Assembly (NCBI GenBank): GCA_934725015.1
Contig: CAKVAS010000004.1
Span: 124,001-188,000 of the forward strand
Direction: 5' to 3'
Length of the DNA stretch: 64,000 nucleotides
DNA from: an uncultured Bacteroidales bacterium
GTDB taxonomy: Bacteria > Bacteroidota > Bacteroidia > Bacteroidales > UBA932
A program made the translations under genes and the position numbers. Each line of letters opens with the position of its first letter. The stretch's first letter is position 1. Positions 35,281 to 43,831 of this stretch are shown one piece after another. Under the pieces are notes generated by a model that was given only the letters and a program-made list of their open reading frames with translations, searched no databases and was not told the origin of the DNA.

Positions 35281-35994
35281 TCAGACTAAGCGTGTTATCG
35301 CGATTCCTGTGAGAATCGCAATTGTGAAACTTGCGAATGTACCAATCAGTACATATTCGGTCGTGCGAATCTCCTTTGCCTTGTTCAGTTCTCCAAAACG
35401 AAACACCGATTTGGCTGCCAATAAAAAACCGACGCCTTCAAAGCTGCCTGCAAGGACAAATGTGAGTATCAGTATTCTTTCAATGTAGCCAATCCATTGG
35501 CCGGCATTCGGCAGACTCTGAGAGTTGGATGACGTCGGTGTCCATTTCCCGAGGAATCGGTTTAATAGAATTGACGAAGGCTTCAGCATCAGAATATAAG
35601 CCATGGCAACCAGCCATATTTCGGGTGAGTCTATGCTGCCAAAATAGAATAATTTGGTAGTAGTCCCATACAGCATAAACCATAATATGCAGATGACTGC
35701 AATATGGAGGAATTGGTCAATGAGGAATGTTCTGAGAGTGTCTTTACAAAATTTGCACTTTATGAAATCTATTGTGAAGTGGCTTATGAAAATAATCAAA
35801 GGAATCAGCCAACAATACCAGTCCGCCACAAATAAATATGCTGTTCCGGCATGGATAAGACTATGAAGTACCTGATATTCGATGCCTTTTATTCCTGGCA
35901 GGTGCTTCCCGTTGTTTATTTTATCAGTCTGGAAAATGAAATCGGAGCATAGGTGTGCGCATAGCAATTTTACAAGTATGGTGAAATATTCCAT
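35281..35994 (-). CDS. DUF3307 integral membrane protein
   Basis: 237 residues. It begins with KLLCAHLCSDFIFQTDKIN and HSLIHAGTAYLF, which match DUF3307, and has about six membrane segments (YCWLIPLIIFISHFTIDFI, FLHIAVICILWFMLYG, and others). Conserved His and Asp residues lie in the membrane part (HLCSDF, HFTIDF, HSLIHA), suggesting an intramembrane site. Function unknown. It is coupled to the satD-like gene upstream, with 1 bp between ATG and stop, so they form one operon. The AT-rich composition contrasts with neighbours and suggests recent acquisition. Confidence 0.82.
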   Translation of the reverse strand: MEYFTILVKLLCAHLCSDFIFQTDKINNGKHLPGIKGIEYQVLHSLIHAGTAYLFVADWYCWLIPLIIFISHFTIDFIKCKFCKDTLRTFLIDQFLHIAVICILWFMLYGTTTKLFYFGSIDSPEIWLVAMAYILMLKPSSILLNRFLGKWTPTSSNSQSLPNAGQWIGYIERILILTFVLAGSFEGVGFLLAAKSVFRFGELNKAKEIRTTEYVLIGTFASFTIAILTGIAITRLV

Positions 35995-35995
35995 G

Positions 35996-36637
35996 TTACT
36001 GTTGATTGTGTTTTGCGATTAACGATTTGTAATATTCTATATAGTCCAGAATAAGCGGGACTTTTGACGAGTTCCAATGATAATTGAAGTTTTGTCGTGT
36101 CATGCCTAACTCTTCTGCCAAGTCTTTCTGCCGCTTTGGGAAAAGTATAGAATGATAAACGACTCGTGCCTGTTTTGCTGTCCATGATGATATTATATCA
36201 TCCGCAAAACGGGTGACAAGTTCAATGTTATTGTCAAGATCCTTCCAAGGCGTAGATATGTGCAGTTTCTTTTTCCCAAGGTTGTCAAACGACCGCCCTG
36301 ATAGTCTGAATGCTTCTCCGTCACTGGTCAAAATGCTGTCACTTTCAAAAGAAATTTCACCGATTCCGACAGATAGCCTTGCATCCCACATCATATCAGA
36401 TTCGTCCGGGGTCGTGGATTTGAGCTTCGCTCTCAGTGCAATGGCGGCTGTCAAGGCATCTTCAGGCTTGTCAATAACAACTTGGAAACTGTCTCCGCGA
36501 TACATCTCTAATTTTATCGGAGATAATGTCGCGAGGTCTGTGACGCATATATTCAAAGCATTCATGACTGTCTGCCTCCAGTTGGAGGCAATATTTGAGG
36601 AATTTATTAAATCTCCTGTGATTACACCTTTTACCAT
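35996..36637 (-). CDS. SatD-like protein with C-terminal helix-turn-helix
   Basis: 213 residues. The N-terminal part (VKGVITGDLINSS, IKLEMYRGDSFQVVI, DARLSVGIGEI and LSGRSFDNLGKKKLHIS) matches the SatD family and resembles a nucleotidyl-cyclase-like fold. The C-terminus, RQKDLAEELGMTRQNFNYHW, is a good helix-turn-helix of the sigma-region-4 type. SatD was named from an acid-tolerance operon of Streptococcus mutans; its action is not known. With DUF3307 it forms a two-gene AT-rich operon. Direct repeats over its promoter suggest self-regulation through the HTH. Confidence 0.82.
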   Translation of the reverse strand: MVKGVITGDLINSSNIASNWRQTVMNALNICVTDLATLSPIKLEMYRGDSFQVVIDKPEDALTAAIALRAKLKSTTPDESDMMWDARLSVGIGEISFESDSILTSDGEAFRLSGRSFDNLGKKKLHISTPWKDLDNNIELVTRFADDIISSWTAKQARVVYHSILFPKRQKDLAEELGMTRQNFNYHWNSSKVPLILDYIEYYKSLIAKHNQQ

Positions 36638-36659
36638 CGGTATATATTATTTACGAAAG

Positions 36660-36718
36660 CAAAGGTATTACTTTTCTTTTGTAAAATCAAATGATTTACT
36701 TTTCTTTTGTGAAATCAA
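36660..36718 (-). promoter_or_regulatory. satD promoter overlapped by a direct-repeat operator
   Basis: On the minus strand TTTG (36691-36688), a 20-bp spacer and TACCTTTG (36667-36660) form a near-consensus promoter. Two 23-bp direct repeats (36668-36690 and 36696-36718; core TTACTTTTCTTTTGT) with one mismatch and a 28-bp period cover the spacer and the -33 region. Confidence 0.75.
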
Positions 36719-36825
36719 GGTAAATTGTTTTACACAAATTGTGGCCTTTGATTTAATGTAAAGTTATTCTACACAATACCATATTGTTTATGTAATTTTG
36801 TTGTGTCGCTTAAGATTTGCATGAA

Positions 36826-37560
36826 ATGAATGAAACGGTCATATTGCTTGCCGGTGGAATCGGGAGCGGGAAGTCGGCGGTGAGGCGGATTCTTGAGGGG
36901 ATGGGCGTGCCTTGCTATGACGCGGATTCTGCGGTGAAGGGGTTCTATGAGGTTCCGCCGGAGCGGACGGCGACGGCTTTCGGGGCGGAATCCGAGCTTG
37001 AGCATCTTGGCTCAGAGGGGGCGCGAAAGCCGTTCCTGCTTCCAGAGATTGAGGCTGTTCTCGGACAGAGTTTCCGCAGGGAGGACGGCGGTTTTGACAG
37101 CCGGGCGCTGGCGGCGGTGATTTTCAGTGATGCGGATAGGCTCAAGGTCGTCGAGGATATTGTCTTTCCGGTGCTCGCCGCTGATTTCGGGCGGTGGCGA
37201 AAGGCGGTGAGCCTTGTTCGGGAGGATGTTCCCGCTTCGGTTCCTGCCCATTTCCCGTCAGCGAAAGCCTTGCAGGGCGTTGTCGTCTTTGAATCCGCCA
37301 CGGCGCTCGACAAGCCGGACTTCCCCAAGGTCTGGGACAAGTGCATCTGGGTGGATGCTCCGGAAGAACTGCGGATAGCGCGCGTGATGGCCCGTGACCG
37401 CTGCACCCGTGAACAGGTTCTGTCCCGCCTCCGTCTCCAGTCTCCCCTGGAGGCTCATCGCTCCGAGATTGACGCGATAATTCTCAACGACTGTTCCCTC
37501 CCTGAACTTTCCTCGCGAGTCCGCACTGCATTGATTTCTATAATTCCGAACGCAGAATAA
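36826..37560 (+). CDS. coaE: Dephospho-CoA kinase
   Basis: 244 residues. It catalyses the last step of CoA synthesis. The P-loop is GGIGSGKSAVRRIL, followed by GVPCYDADSAVK, SRALAAVIFSD (CoaE 'R..l...vF') and WDKCIWVDAPEELRIARVMARDRCTREQVLSRL. The middle has an insert (residues 125-150), so it is longer than the usual 200. The ATG at 36826 is used. TAATTTTG at 36793-36800 could be its -7 element; a good -33 is missing. Confidence 0.92.
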   Translation: MNETVILLAGGIGSGKSAVRRILEGMGVPCYDADSAVKGFYEVPPERTATAFGAESELEHLGSEGARKPFLLPEIEAVLGQSFRREDGGFDSRALAAVIFSDADRLKVVEDIVFPVLAADFGRWRKAVSLVREDVPASVPAHFPSAKALQGVVVFESATALDKPDFPKVWDKCIWVDAPEELRIARVMARDRCTREQVLSRLRLQSPLEAHRSEIDAIILNDCSLPELSSRVRTALISIIPNAE

Positions 37561-37583
37561 ACTTGGATACAGCGCTGAAATAA

Positions 37584-37649
37584 GAGGGGATGCAGAAAAA
37601 GATGGAGTGCAAGGCGGGCGGCGCGGCAATCCGCTTTTTATGCGCCCCG
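37584..37649. repeat. Repeat family B, copy 4 (reverse, missing the central hairpin)
   Basis: The start GAGGGGATGCAGAAAAAGAT is the reverse complement of the end of copy 1, and the end AATCCGCTTTTTATGCGCCCC is that of its start. The central GATGAAA hairpin part is absent. It lies between the convergent coaE and EamA genes. Confidence 0.7.
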
Positions 37650-37652
37650 TAT

Positions 37653-38582
37653 TTATGCGCCCCGTGAACCTATATAGATAAATATCATTCCGAGTATAAT
37701 GAGACCGAGGTCCAGCGCCTTCGCCTTCAGGTTCTTTTCTTTGAAGACGAGCCAGCCGCAGAGGAAGGAGACGATGACGGCTCCTCGGCGGACGAGCGAT
37801 ATTATGGAAATCATCGAATCCGGTTGGGCGAGGGCCGTGTAATAGACAAAGTCGGCGGCCGAGATGAGCACCGAGATTGCAGGGATTGCCCAGCTCCAGT
37901 GGAACGGTGTCGTCGAGCCGCGCTTCGGAAACCACAGAACCATCATCAGCACGCCCATTATTATGCACTGGTAGAGATTGTACCATGTCTGCACGAAAAT
38001 CGGCTCGAACCTCCGCATGATGAACTTGTCGTAGAGTCCGCTTGCCGCCCCGAGCAGAACCGAGATGCAGAGGCAGAGAATCCAGCGGTTGTGGGCGAAG
38101 TCAATCGACTCCTTTTTGCTCGACCGGCTGAGCAGGAACACCGACACGATGGCGAGCAGCACGCCCGCCCACTGCCAGAGGTTCAGCCTCTCCCCGAAGA
38201 AAATCATCGCCCCGAGCAGCACCAGAACCGGACGTGTCGCGTTAATCGGCCCCACGATGGTAATCGGCAGATGCTTCAGCCCGAAATAGCCGAAAATCCA
38301 CGACGACAGCACGATGACAGCCTTCCCGAGAATGAACAGGTGGGCCTGCGCCGGATTTTCGAGGGTCTCACGTGCGGACGTGATGTCAAATAGTCCTTGT
38401 CCGAACCATCCGAAACAGCCTATGCAGTCGATGAGGAACGGCAGGAAAATGACCGTTGAGAACAGCGTGTTGAGGAACAGCACCGGAATCACGGCATTGT
38501 CCCTGAGCGCCTCCTTCTTGGAGACATCGTAGAGTCCGAGCAGAAACGCCGAACAGAAAGCGAGCGAAAGCCAGAGTGGCAT
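37653..38582 (-). CDS. EamA/DMT-family transporter
   Basis: 309 residues with about ten membrane segments in two EamA repeats: LWLSLAFCSAFLLGLYDVSKKEAL, VIVLSSWIFGYFGLKHLPITIVGPINATRPVLVLLGAMIFFGERLNLWQW, and CISVLLGAASGLYDKFIMRRF, SLVRRGAVIVSFLCGWLVFKEKNL. Members export metabolites or take up amino acids and sugars; the substrate cannot be read. It diverges from the aminotransferase operon, with overlapping promoter regions. Confidence 0.88.
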   Translation of the reverse strand: MPLWLSLAFCSAFLLGLYDVSKKEALRDNAVIPVLFLNTLFSTVIFLPFLIDCIGCFGWFGQGLFDITSARETLENPAQAHLFILGKAVIVLSSWIFGYFGLKHLPITIVGPINATRPVLVLLGAMIFFGERLNLWQWAGVLLAIVSVFLLSRSSKKESIDFAHNRWILCLCISVLLGAASGLYDKFIMRRFEPIFVQTWYNLYQCIIMGVLMMVLWFPKRGSTTPFHWSWAIPAISVLISAADFVYYTALAQPDSMISIISLVRRGAVIVSFLCGWLVFKEKNLKAKALDLGLIILGMIFIYIGSRGA

Positions 38583-38661
38583 AACCTATCCTATTTATAT
38601 ATTGCGAAACATGAGAATGCCCGTGTCCGCGAAAAACGTCGCAAAGATAATTCATATTCCT

Positions 38662-38692
38662 TTTGCATTATCCTCAAATGTTCTTATTTTTG
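38662..38692 (+). promoter_or_regulatory. Promoter of the aromatic amino-acid gene pair
   Basis: TTTG at 38662-38665, a 19-bp spacer and TATTTTTG at 38685-38692. The start codon is 218 bp further on, an unusually long leader. Confidence 0.7.
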
Positions 38693-38910
38693 CGTCTTGC
38701 AGATAAATCCCCCAAATAAGTCCTGAGAGATTTTGGATTTATTTTGGAGGATAGATTTCTTTTTGAAGAGGGAGTGTACCGGGCGTACACGACTGATGAA
38801 GAAAGGAATCTTTTCAATAAGTGAGAACAGAGCCAAGCTTGCTTGAGCTATGCCGAACGCAGAAAAGGGCGATGAAATCGAATATAGACCCAAAAGAAAC
38901 CAAAATCACC
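38693..38910 (+). promoter_or_regulatory. Long leader of the aminotransferase gene
   Basis: About 210 nt of 5' UTR. It holds an inverted repeat GTGTAC-CGGGC-GTACAC (about 38774-38790) and a palindrome-rich AAGCTTGCTTGAGCT. A small frame MFLFLRLADKSPK overlaps the promoter and start of the leader but has only two Phe and no Tyr or Trp. It might be an attenuator; no known riboswitch was recognised. Confidence 0.4.
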
Positions 38911-40197
38911 ATGATAAGACCGGCGAGAAGGACAGAAGTAGTCAAGGAGTATTACTTCTCCCGCAAGAACAAGGAACTGGCGGCGCTGAACGGGTGGCGC
39001 GCGAAAAACGGACTGAAGCCGATAATCAGCCTCGGCATAGGAGCACCGGACAGGATGCCGCCTGCGGCCGCAATCGAGGCGCTGTGCGACTGTGCCCGCA
39101 AGACTGACTCTCACGTTTATCAGAACTACAAGGGACTCCCGGAACTCCGAGGCGCCTTTGCCTCCTGGTACCGCCGCTACTACGGCGTGGAACTCGACCC
39201 TGCCACAGAAATCCAGCCTTTGGCCGGCTCCAAGGAGGGCATCCTGCTTCTCGCTCTCGCGTTCATCGACAAGGGCGACAAGGTGCTTGTCCCGGATCCC
39301 GGCTATCCCACCTACACCTCGGCCCTCGAACTAGTCGAGGCGGAAATCCTCACCTACGACCTGCTTCCGGAGAATGACTGGAGCCCGGATTTCGAGGCTC
39401 TGGAACGCATTGACCTCAGCGGCGTGAAGATGATGTGGGTGAACTACCCGTCGATGCCGACCGGCAAGGCTGCGTCAGAGGAACTGTACCGGAAAATCGT
39501 GAAGTTCGGTCTCGAACACGACATCCTGATAGTCAACGACAACCCCTACAGTTTCGTGCTCACGGACAGGCCTCTTTCAATACTCGCGGTTCCGCGCTCG
39601 AAGGAATGCTGCATCGAGCTCAACTCCCTCAGCAAGGCGCACAATATGTCCGGGTGGAGAATCGGAATGGTCGCCGGGGCGCAGGAACTGATTTCGGCCG
39701 TGCTCAAGGTCAAGTCCCAGATGGACTCGGGGATGTTCAAGCCTATGCAGATGGCGGCCGTGGCCGCTCTCTCGCAGGGACAGGAATGGTTCGAGCAGCT
39801 GAACTCCGGCTACCGCGAGCGCAGGAAGATTGCCTGTGAAATCATGGACGCTCTCGGCGCGGAGTACCCTGCCGACGGCACCGGCCTCTTCGTCTGGGGG
39901 CGTGTCCCGGGGGATAGTCCGCTGCTTGGCAAGGCTGAGGAAACTGCGGAACTTGCGCGGACGGCAGGCTCGAAGCTGAGTGCCCCGGAGGACGGCAGGG
40001 CAAAGACACGGGGTGAACTCGTGTCCGACTACTTTCTTTACAAGACCGGCGTTTTCGTCACCCCCGGCTGCATCTTCGGCCACAACGGACGCGACTACAT
40101 CCGTATCTCGCTCTGTGCCAATGCAGAAAGGCTCACCGAAGCGCTTGGCCTGATTCGGGACATCATGCGCAGAGCCATTGACGGGCGTGAAGAATGA
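38911..40197 (+). CDS. Class I/II aminotransferase (probable aromatic or LL-DAP type)
   Basis: 428 residues. A fold-type I PLP enzyme. SLGIGAPDRMPPAAAIEAL, PLAGSKEGILLLALAFIDKGDKVLVPDPGYPTY, VNYPSMPTGKAA, the Asp in IVNDNPYSFVL, the PLP Lys in IELNSLSKAHNMSGWRIG and the Arg in DYIRISLCAN are visible. It is followed by DAHP synthase/chorismate mutase; in Bacteroidota this pair belongs to a phenylalanine/tyrosine cluster, so a role in transaminating phenylpyruvate or hydroxyphenylpyruvate is likely. MIRPARR at 38911 is preferred because family members begin MI.PA; the frame is open to 38821. Confidence 0.85.
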   Translation: MIRPARRTEVVKEYYFSRKNKELAALNGWRAKNGLKPIISLGIGAPDRMPPAAAIEALCDCARKTDSHVYQNYKGLPELRGAFASWYRRYYGVELDPATEIQPLAGSKEGILLLALAFIDKGDKVLVPDPGYPTYTSALELVEAEILTYDLLPENDWSPDFEALERIDLSGVKMMWVNYPSMPTGKAASEELYRKIVKFGLEHDILIVNDNPYSFVLTDRPLSILAVPRSKECCIELNSLSKAHNMSGWRIGMVAGAQELISAVLKVKSQMDSGMFKPMQMAAVAALSQGQEWFEQLNSGYRERRKIACEIMDALGAEYPADGTGLFVWGRVPGDSPLLGKAEETAELARTAGSKLSAPEDGRAKTRGELVSDYFLYKTGVFVTPGCIFGHNGRDYIRISLCANAERLTEALGLIRDIMRRAIDGREE

Positions 40198-40259
40198 TGG
40201 ACATGAAAGAATGATGGACATGAAAGGATGATGGATATGAAAGAATGACGGGTGCGAAA
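40192..40259 (+). repeat. Four tandem 17-bp repeats
   Basis: Units GAATGATGGACATGAAA at 40192, 40209, 40226 and 40243; the last two are diverged. The array spans the stop of the aminotransferase gene and reaches 15 bp from the next ATG. Confidence 0.8.
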
Positions 40260-40274
40260 GAATATTGAAAAAAT

Positions 40275-41360
40275 ATGGCAAAGTCTCCGAAACTCGAAAT
40301 AACCCCGCTGAACGAATGGGGTATGTTCCATCTTCCGCCGCGTCCGTGCGTGATAGCCGGGCCATGCAGCGCGGAGACTGAGGAACAGGTGATGACGACG
40401 GCCGCACAGCTGAAGGAAATAGGGATAAATGTCTATCGTGCCGGGATATGGAAACCCCGCACGCATCCCGGCTGCTTTGAGGGAGTCGGCACTCCGGGTC
40501 TGAGGTGGATGCAGAGGGTCGGGCGTGAACTTGGGCTGAAGACTGCCACTGAGGTCGCCGGGGCTAAACATGTCGAGGATTGTCTGAAATATGGCGTCGA
40601 TTTGGTTTGGCTCGGGGCGCGGACGACCGCCAATCCGTTCCTCGTTCAGGAAATTGCCGAGGCGCTCGCCGACACGGACATCCCCGTGCTCGTGAAGAAT
40701 CCGGTGAACCCGGACCTCGACCTCTGGATAGGTGCCCTTGAACGTCTGAACCGTGCCGGAATACATAAGATAGGCGTGATACACAGGGGATTTTCAACGC
40801 CGGAGAAAATCAAATACCGCAACGACCCTCTCTGGCAGTATGTCATTGAACTCCGCAGCCTCTGCCCGGAACTGCCGTTCTTCTGCGACCCGAGCCACCT
40901 TGCCGGCAGCCGCGAGTACATCACGGAAGTTTCGCAGCGCGCGATGGACCTCGGACTTGATGGTCTCATGGTGGAGAGCCACTGCGACCCGTCTGCGGCC
41001 CTGAGCGACGCGAAGCAGCAGCTCACCCCGGCGGCTCTGGCCGATATGCTTGAAAACCGCCTGACTGTGCGCGAGACCGACACCTCCGACTCCGCCTACA
41101 AGGAGACCATCAGCCAGCTTCGCGCAAAGATTGACATCATCGACGAAAACATCATCCATGCCCTCTCTCAGCGCATGGAAATCAGCCGCAGGATAGGCCG
41201 GAGCAAGCGCGAGAACAACATCGCCATTCTCCAGACCGGCCGCTGGGAAGCCGTCCTCGCCGACGTCTGCGCCAAAGGCCGCGAGCGGGGTCTCGACGAG
41301 GAGTTCGTCAAGACTGTCTTCAACGCCATCCACGAAGCGAGCATCAAGGCGCAGGAATAA
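40275..41360 (+). CDS. aroF: Bifunctional DAHP synthase/chorismate mutase
   Basis: 361 residues. The N-terminal part is a short DAHP synthase of the AroAbeta type that makes DAHP from PEP and erythrose-4-phosphate: VIAGPCSAETEEQV, YRAGIWKPRTHPGCFEGVG, WLGARTTANPFLVQ, VLVKNPVNPD, IGVIHRGFS, FFCDPSHLAGSREY and MVESHCDPSAALSDAKQQLTP. The last 90 residues form an AroQ chorismate mutase (LRAKIDIIDENIIHALSQRMEISRRIGRSKRENNIAILQTGRW). The fusion allows feedback from the mutase domain, as known in Bacteroidota. It is the second gene of the aromatic pair. Confidence 0.92.
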   Translation: MAKSPKLEITPLNEWGMFHLPPRPCVIAGPCSAETEEQVMTTAAQLKEIGINVYRAGIWKPRTHPGCFEGVGTPGLRWMQRVGRELGLKTATEVAGAKHVEDCLKYGVDLVWLGARTTANPFLVQEIAEALADTDIPVLVKNPVNPDLDLWIGALERLNRAGIHKIGVIHRGFSTPEKIKYRNDPLWQYVIELRSLCPELPFFCDPSHLAGSREYITEVSQRAMDLGLDGLMVESHCDPSAALSDAKQQLTPAALADMLENRLTVRETDTSDSAYKETISQLRAKIDIIDENIIHALSQRMEISRRIGRSKRENNIAILQTGRWEAVLADVCAKGRERGLDEEFVKTVFNAIHEASIKAQE

Positions 41361-41414
41361 TGAAAAAGCAGCCGGGGTTATGCCTCGACAAACTCCTTCC
41401 TGAAGGCGTAACCG

Positions 41415-42542
41415 TTATAGTCTGTTAATCAGCCCGGCGAAGACGGCACGCTCGTCGTCGGAGAGGAACCGGGCGCGGATTGGCATATAGAACATCCTCC
41501 GGCGCAGTTCTTCGGGAACGTCCTTGCAGTCACGGATGCGCTGGTAGTCCTTTTCCGTGGTGATTATCAGCGATGTGGGATGCGCAGCGGCAAGCGAATT
41601 TATGGACGAGATGTCCGATTTCGTGAACTTGTGGTGGTCTCCGAACTTTATGTGACCCACCAGCTTGTAGCTCAGGCGCAGCTGTTCCGAAAAGGGAGTG
41701 TCGTCCGCTATCCCGCTGAACATCACCGCCATCTTTGAGTAGAGGTAGCGGCTGTTCCCCTCCGGGAACACGGGCTGAGCCTCGTCGTAGCCTGTTTTCG
41801 TGAAGAACAGATACTGCCTGCGACCGTTGTCCGTCCGCCATCCGAAGCAGTCCTTCTGGTTGTACCTCTCGATGCCGAGCGACAGCGCCCATTTGTCCAT
41901 CTCCCACGGGTTGATTTCCCACGGGCATTTCGACACAATCAGAGCGTCCGCAGCCGCAACCCTCTCAGGAAGATCCCGGAGCCGTCCGAGCGGCAGCAGG
42001 CTGTCCTTGAACGTCGGCCTGTTGTAGTCCACAAGCACAATCGACAAATTCGGTTTCAGTGCCCTGAACTGGAAACAGTCATCAAGCACCAGCACATCCG
42101 CCTTCGCAATCTCCTTCGCCCTGCACCTGCGGGACTTCTTGCTCTCAAGGAAAGGCTTGGGGTCACACAGAATCCTGCATCCCTCGACCCTGTCCTTATC
42201 CACTGCCACAGTGACTCCCGGAAACTTCTTCTTGATTTGGAGCGGCTCGTCACCGAAGTCCCTCGCGGAACCGTCCGCCGTCACAATCTGGAATCCCCGG
42301 AGCCTGCGCCTGTAGCCCCTTGACAGAACCGCCACATTCTTGCCGTCCCACTTTTCACTGCGGAGCAACATCCTGATAATCATCTCGGTATGCGGAGTCT
42401 TCCCCGTTCCTCCCACGGTGATGTTCCCGACTCCGATTGAGGGCACGCCGCTCCCGTGAACCTTGCGTATGCCGTGGTCATAGAGAAAATGTCTCGCCTT
42501 GAGTGTGAAGTAATATGGAAACAGAAGAATTTTGTCAATCAT
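41415..42542 (-). CDS. lpxK: Tetraacyldisaccharide 4'-kinase
   Basis: 375 residues. It phosphorylates the lipid A precursor at the inner membrane. The N-terminal hydrophobic segment (ILLFPYYFTLKARHFLYDHG) is followed by the P-loop in SIGVGNITVGGTGKTPHTEMI, VAVLSRGYRRR, FGDEPLQIKKKFPGVTVAVDKDRVEG and VLVLDDCFQFRALKPNLSIVLVDYNRP, all typical of LpxK. The C-terminal GHIKFGDHHKFTKSDI is also diagnostic. It shares its direction with dusB, 31 bp away. Confidence 0.95.
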   Translation of the reverse strand: MIDKILLFPYYFTLKARHFLYDHGIRKVHGSGVPSIGVGNITVGGTGKTPHTEMIIRMLLRSEKWDGKNVAVLSRGYRRRLRGFQIVTADGSARDFGDEPLQIKKKFPGVTVAVDKDRVEGCRILCDPKPFLESKKSRRCRAKEIAKADVLVLDDCFQFRALKPNLSIVLVDYNRPTFKDSLLPLGRLRDLPERVAAADALIVSKCPWEINPWEMDKWALSLGIERYNQKDCFGWRTDNGRRQYLFFTKTGYDEAQPVFPEGNSRYLYSKMAVMFSGIADDTPFSEQLRLSYKLVGHIKFGDHHKFTKSDISSINSLAAAHPTSLIITTEKDYQRIRDCKDVPEELRRRMFYMPIRARFLSDDERAVFAGLINRL

Positions 42543-42573
42543 ATATTTTTCTGATAGTTAAGTCTTTATATAT

Positions 42574-43635
42574 TCATTCGTTTGAAGAAATATTACCGCA
42601 TTTTTCATCATATACGGAAACCGCCTCCGGCGTCCGGTCGCCCCAACGCTCCGCCACATAGTCGAGCGTGGCATAAAGCTCCGGTATGTCATAGAGCGTC
42701 ACAAGTCTGAGCCTTGTCTCCTTGAAGTCCGGAAGTCCCTTGAAATAGCAGGAGAGATGACGGCGCATTTCTATGACGCCGACGTGTTCCCCCTTGATTT
42801 CTATTGACTTGTCGAGATGACGCTTCGCGAGTTCCACCCTGTCGGCGACGCTCATCGGCGGAAGTAGCTCCCCGGTCCGGAGATAGTGCTTAATTTCCCT
42901 GAATATCCACGGATGTCCGAAAGTGGCGCGGCCTATCATGATTCCATCGACCCCATAGCGGTCAAACGCATTCTTCGCGTCCTGCGGCGTACTTATGTCC
43001 CCATTACCTATAATAGGTATGTGCATCCTCGGATTATTCTTCACCTGCCCAATCAGCGTCCAGTCAGCCTCGCCCTTGTACATCTGGCAGCGCGTGCGTC
43101 CGTGAATCGTAAGCGCCTGTATTCCCGTGTCCTGAAGTCTCTCCGCGAGTTCGACGATAATCTTCGAGTCCTCGTCCCATCCGAGCCGCGTCTTGACGGT
43201 TACGGGCTTCTTCACCGCCTCCACGACCCTCCGCGTGATTTCAACCATCTTGTCCGGCTCCCTCATCATCCCGCTCCCGGCCCCGCGCCGTGCAATCTTG
43301 CTCACGGGACAGCCGAAATTTATGTCAATGACGTCGGCCCCGTGTGTCTCGACAAGCTCCGCAGCCCTGTCCGCCATCACCGCAGCATCGACCATCGCCT
43401 CCGGAATGCTCCCGTAAATCTGTATCCCAATCGGCGCCTCGAAGTCGTAGGTCTTCAATTTTTCGAGCGATTTCCGCGCGTCGCGTATAAGCCCGTCCGA
43501 GGATATGAACTCGGTGTACATCATGTCCGCCCCATATTCCTTGCACACCCACCGGAACGAAGGATCGGTCACGTCCTCCATCGGCGCAAGGAACAGCGGC
43601 TGCTCCCCCAAATCTATGTTCTCTCCAATTTTCAT
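42574..43635 (-). CDS. dusB: tRNA-dihydrouridine synthase (DusB type)
   Basis: 353 residues. An FMN enzyme reducing uridines in tRNA. FLAPMEDVTDPSFRWVCKEYGADMMYTEFISSDGL, VIDINFGCPVSKIARRGAGSGMMREPD (catalytic Cys), VKTRLGWDED, LTIHGRTRCQMYKGEADW, IPIIGNGDI and GIMIGRATFGHPWIFREI are the usual Dus motifs. A TATCTTTG element lies 26-33 bp before the start on the minus strand. Confidence 0.94.
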   Translation of the reverse strand: MKIGENIDLGEQPLFLAPMEDVTDPSFRWVCKEYGADMMYTEFISSDGLIRDARKSLEKLKTYDFEAPIGIQIYGSIPEAMVDAAVMADRAAELVETHGADVIDINFGCPVSKIARRGAGSGMMREPDKMVEITRRVVEAVKKPVTVKTRLGWDEDSKIIVELAERLQDTGIQALTIHGRTRCQMYKGEADWTLIGQVKNNPRMHIPIIGNGDISTPQDAKNAFDRYGVDGIMIGRATFGHPWIFREIKHYLRTGELLPPMSVADRVELAKRHLDKSIEIKGEHVGVIEMRRHLSCYFKGLPDFKETRLRLVTLYDIPELYATLDYVAERWGDRTPEAVSVYDEKCGNISSNE

Positions 43636-43660
43636 GTAGCGCGTTGTTCAATCCAGCCTG

Positions 43661-43668
43661 CAAAGATA
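43661..43668 (-). promoter_or_regulatory. -7 element of dusB
   Basis: TATCTTTG on the minus strand; no good TTTG was found 19-21 bp upstream. Confidence 0.5.
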
Positions 43669-43774
43669 GTAAAAAACCGCGCTGCACTTTTCTTTTTTAC
43701 ACGAAAAGTCCCCGCAGGCATAGAGAGCGGGGATATATGCAGTTATCGGTAGTGTTCGGCAGTGCTGCAAAAAT

Positions 43775-43806
43775 ATTGATTTGTAGGTTTTTATTGAATA
43801 TATTTG
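43775..43806 (+). promoter_or_regulatory. Promoter of the PUL regulator
   Basis: ATTG (one mismatch to TTTG), a 20-bp spacer and TATATTTG at 43799-43806. The leader is only about 20 nt. Confidence 0.65.
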
Positions 43807-43831
43807 CATCCGATAACCGGAATATACATAA

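Noticed and set aside
41361..41414. A terminator between the DAHP synthase and lpxK genes
   Set aside because: GGTTATGCC and GGCGTAACC can pair, but the loop is about 20 nt and there is no clear U tract.
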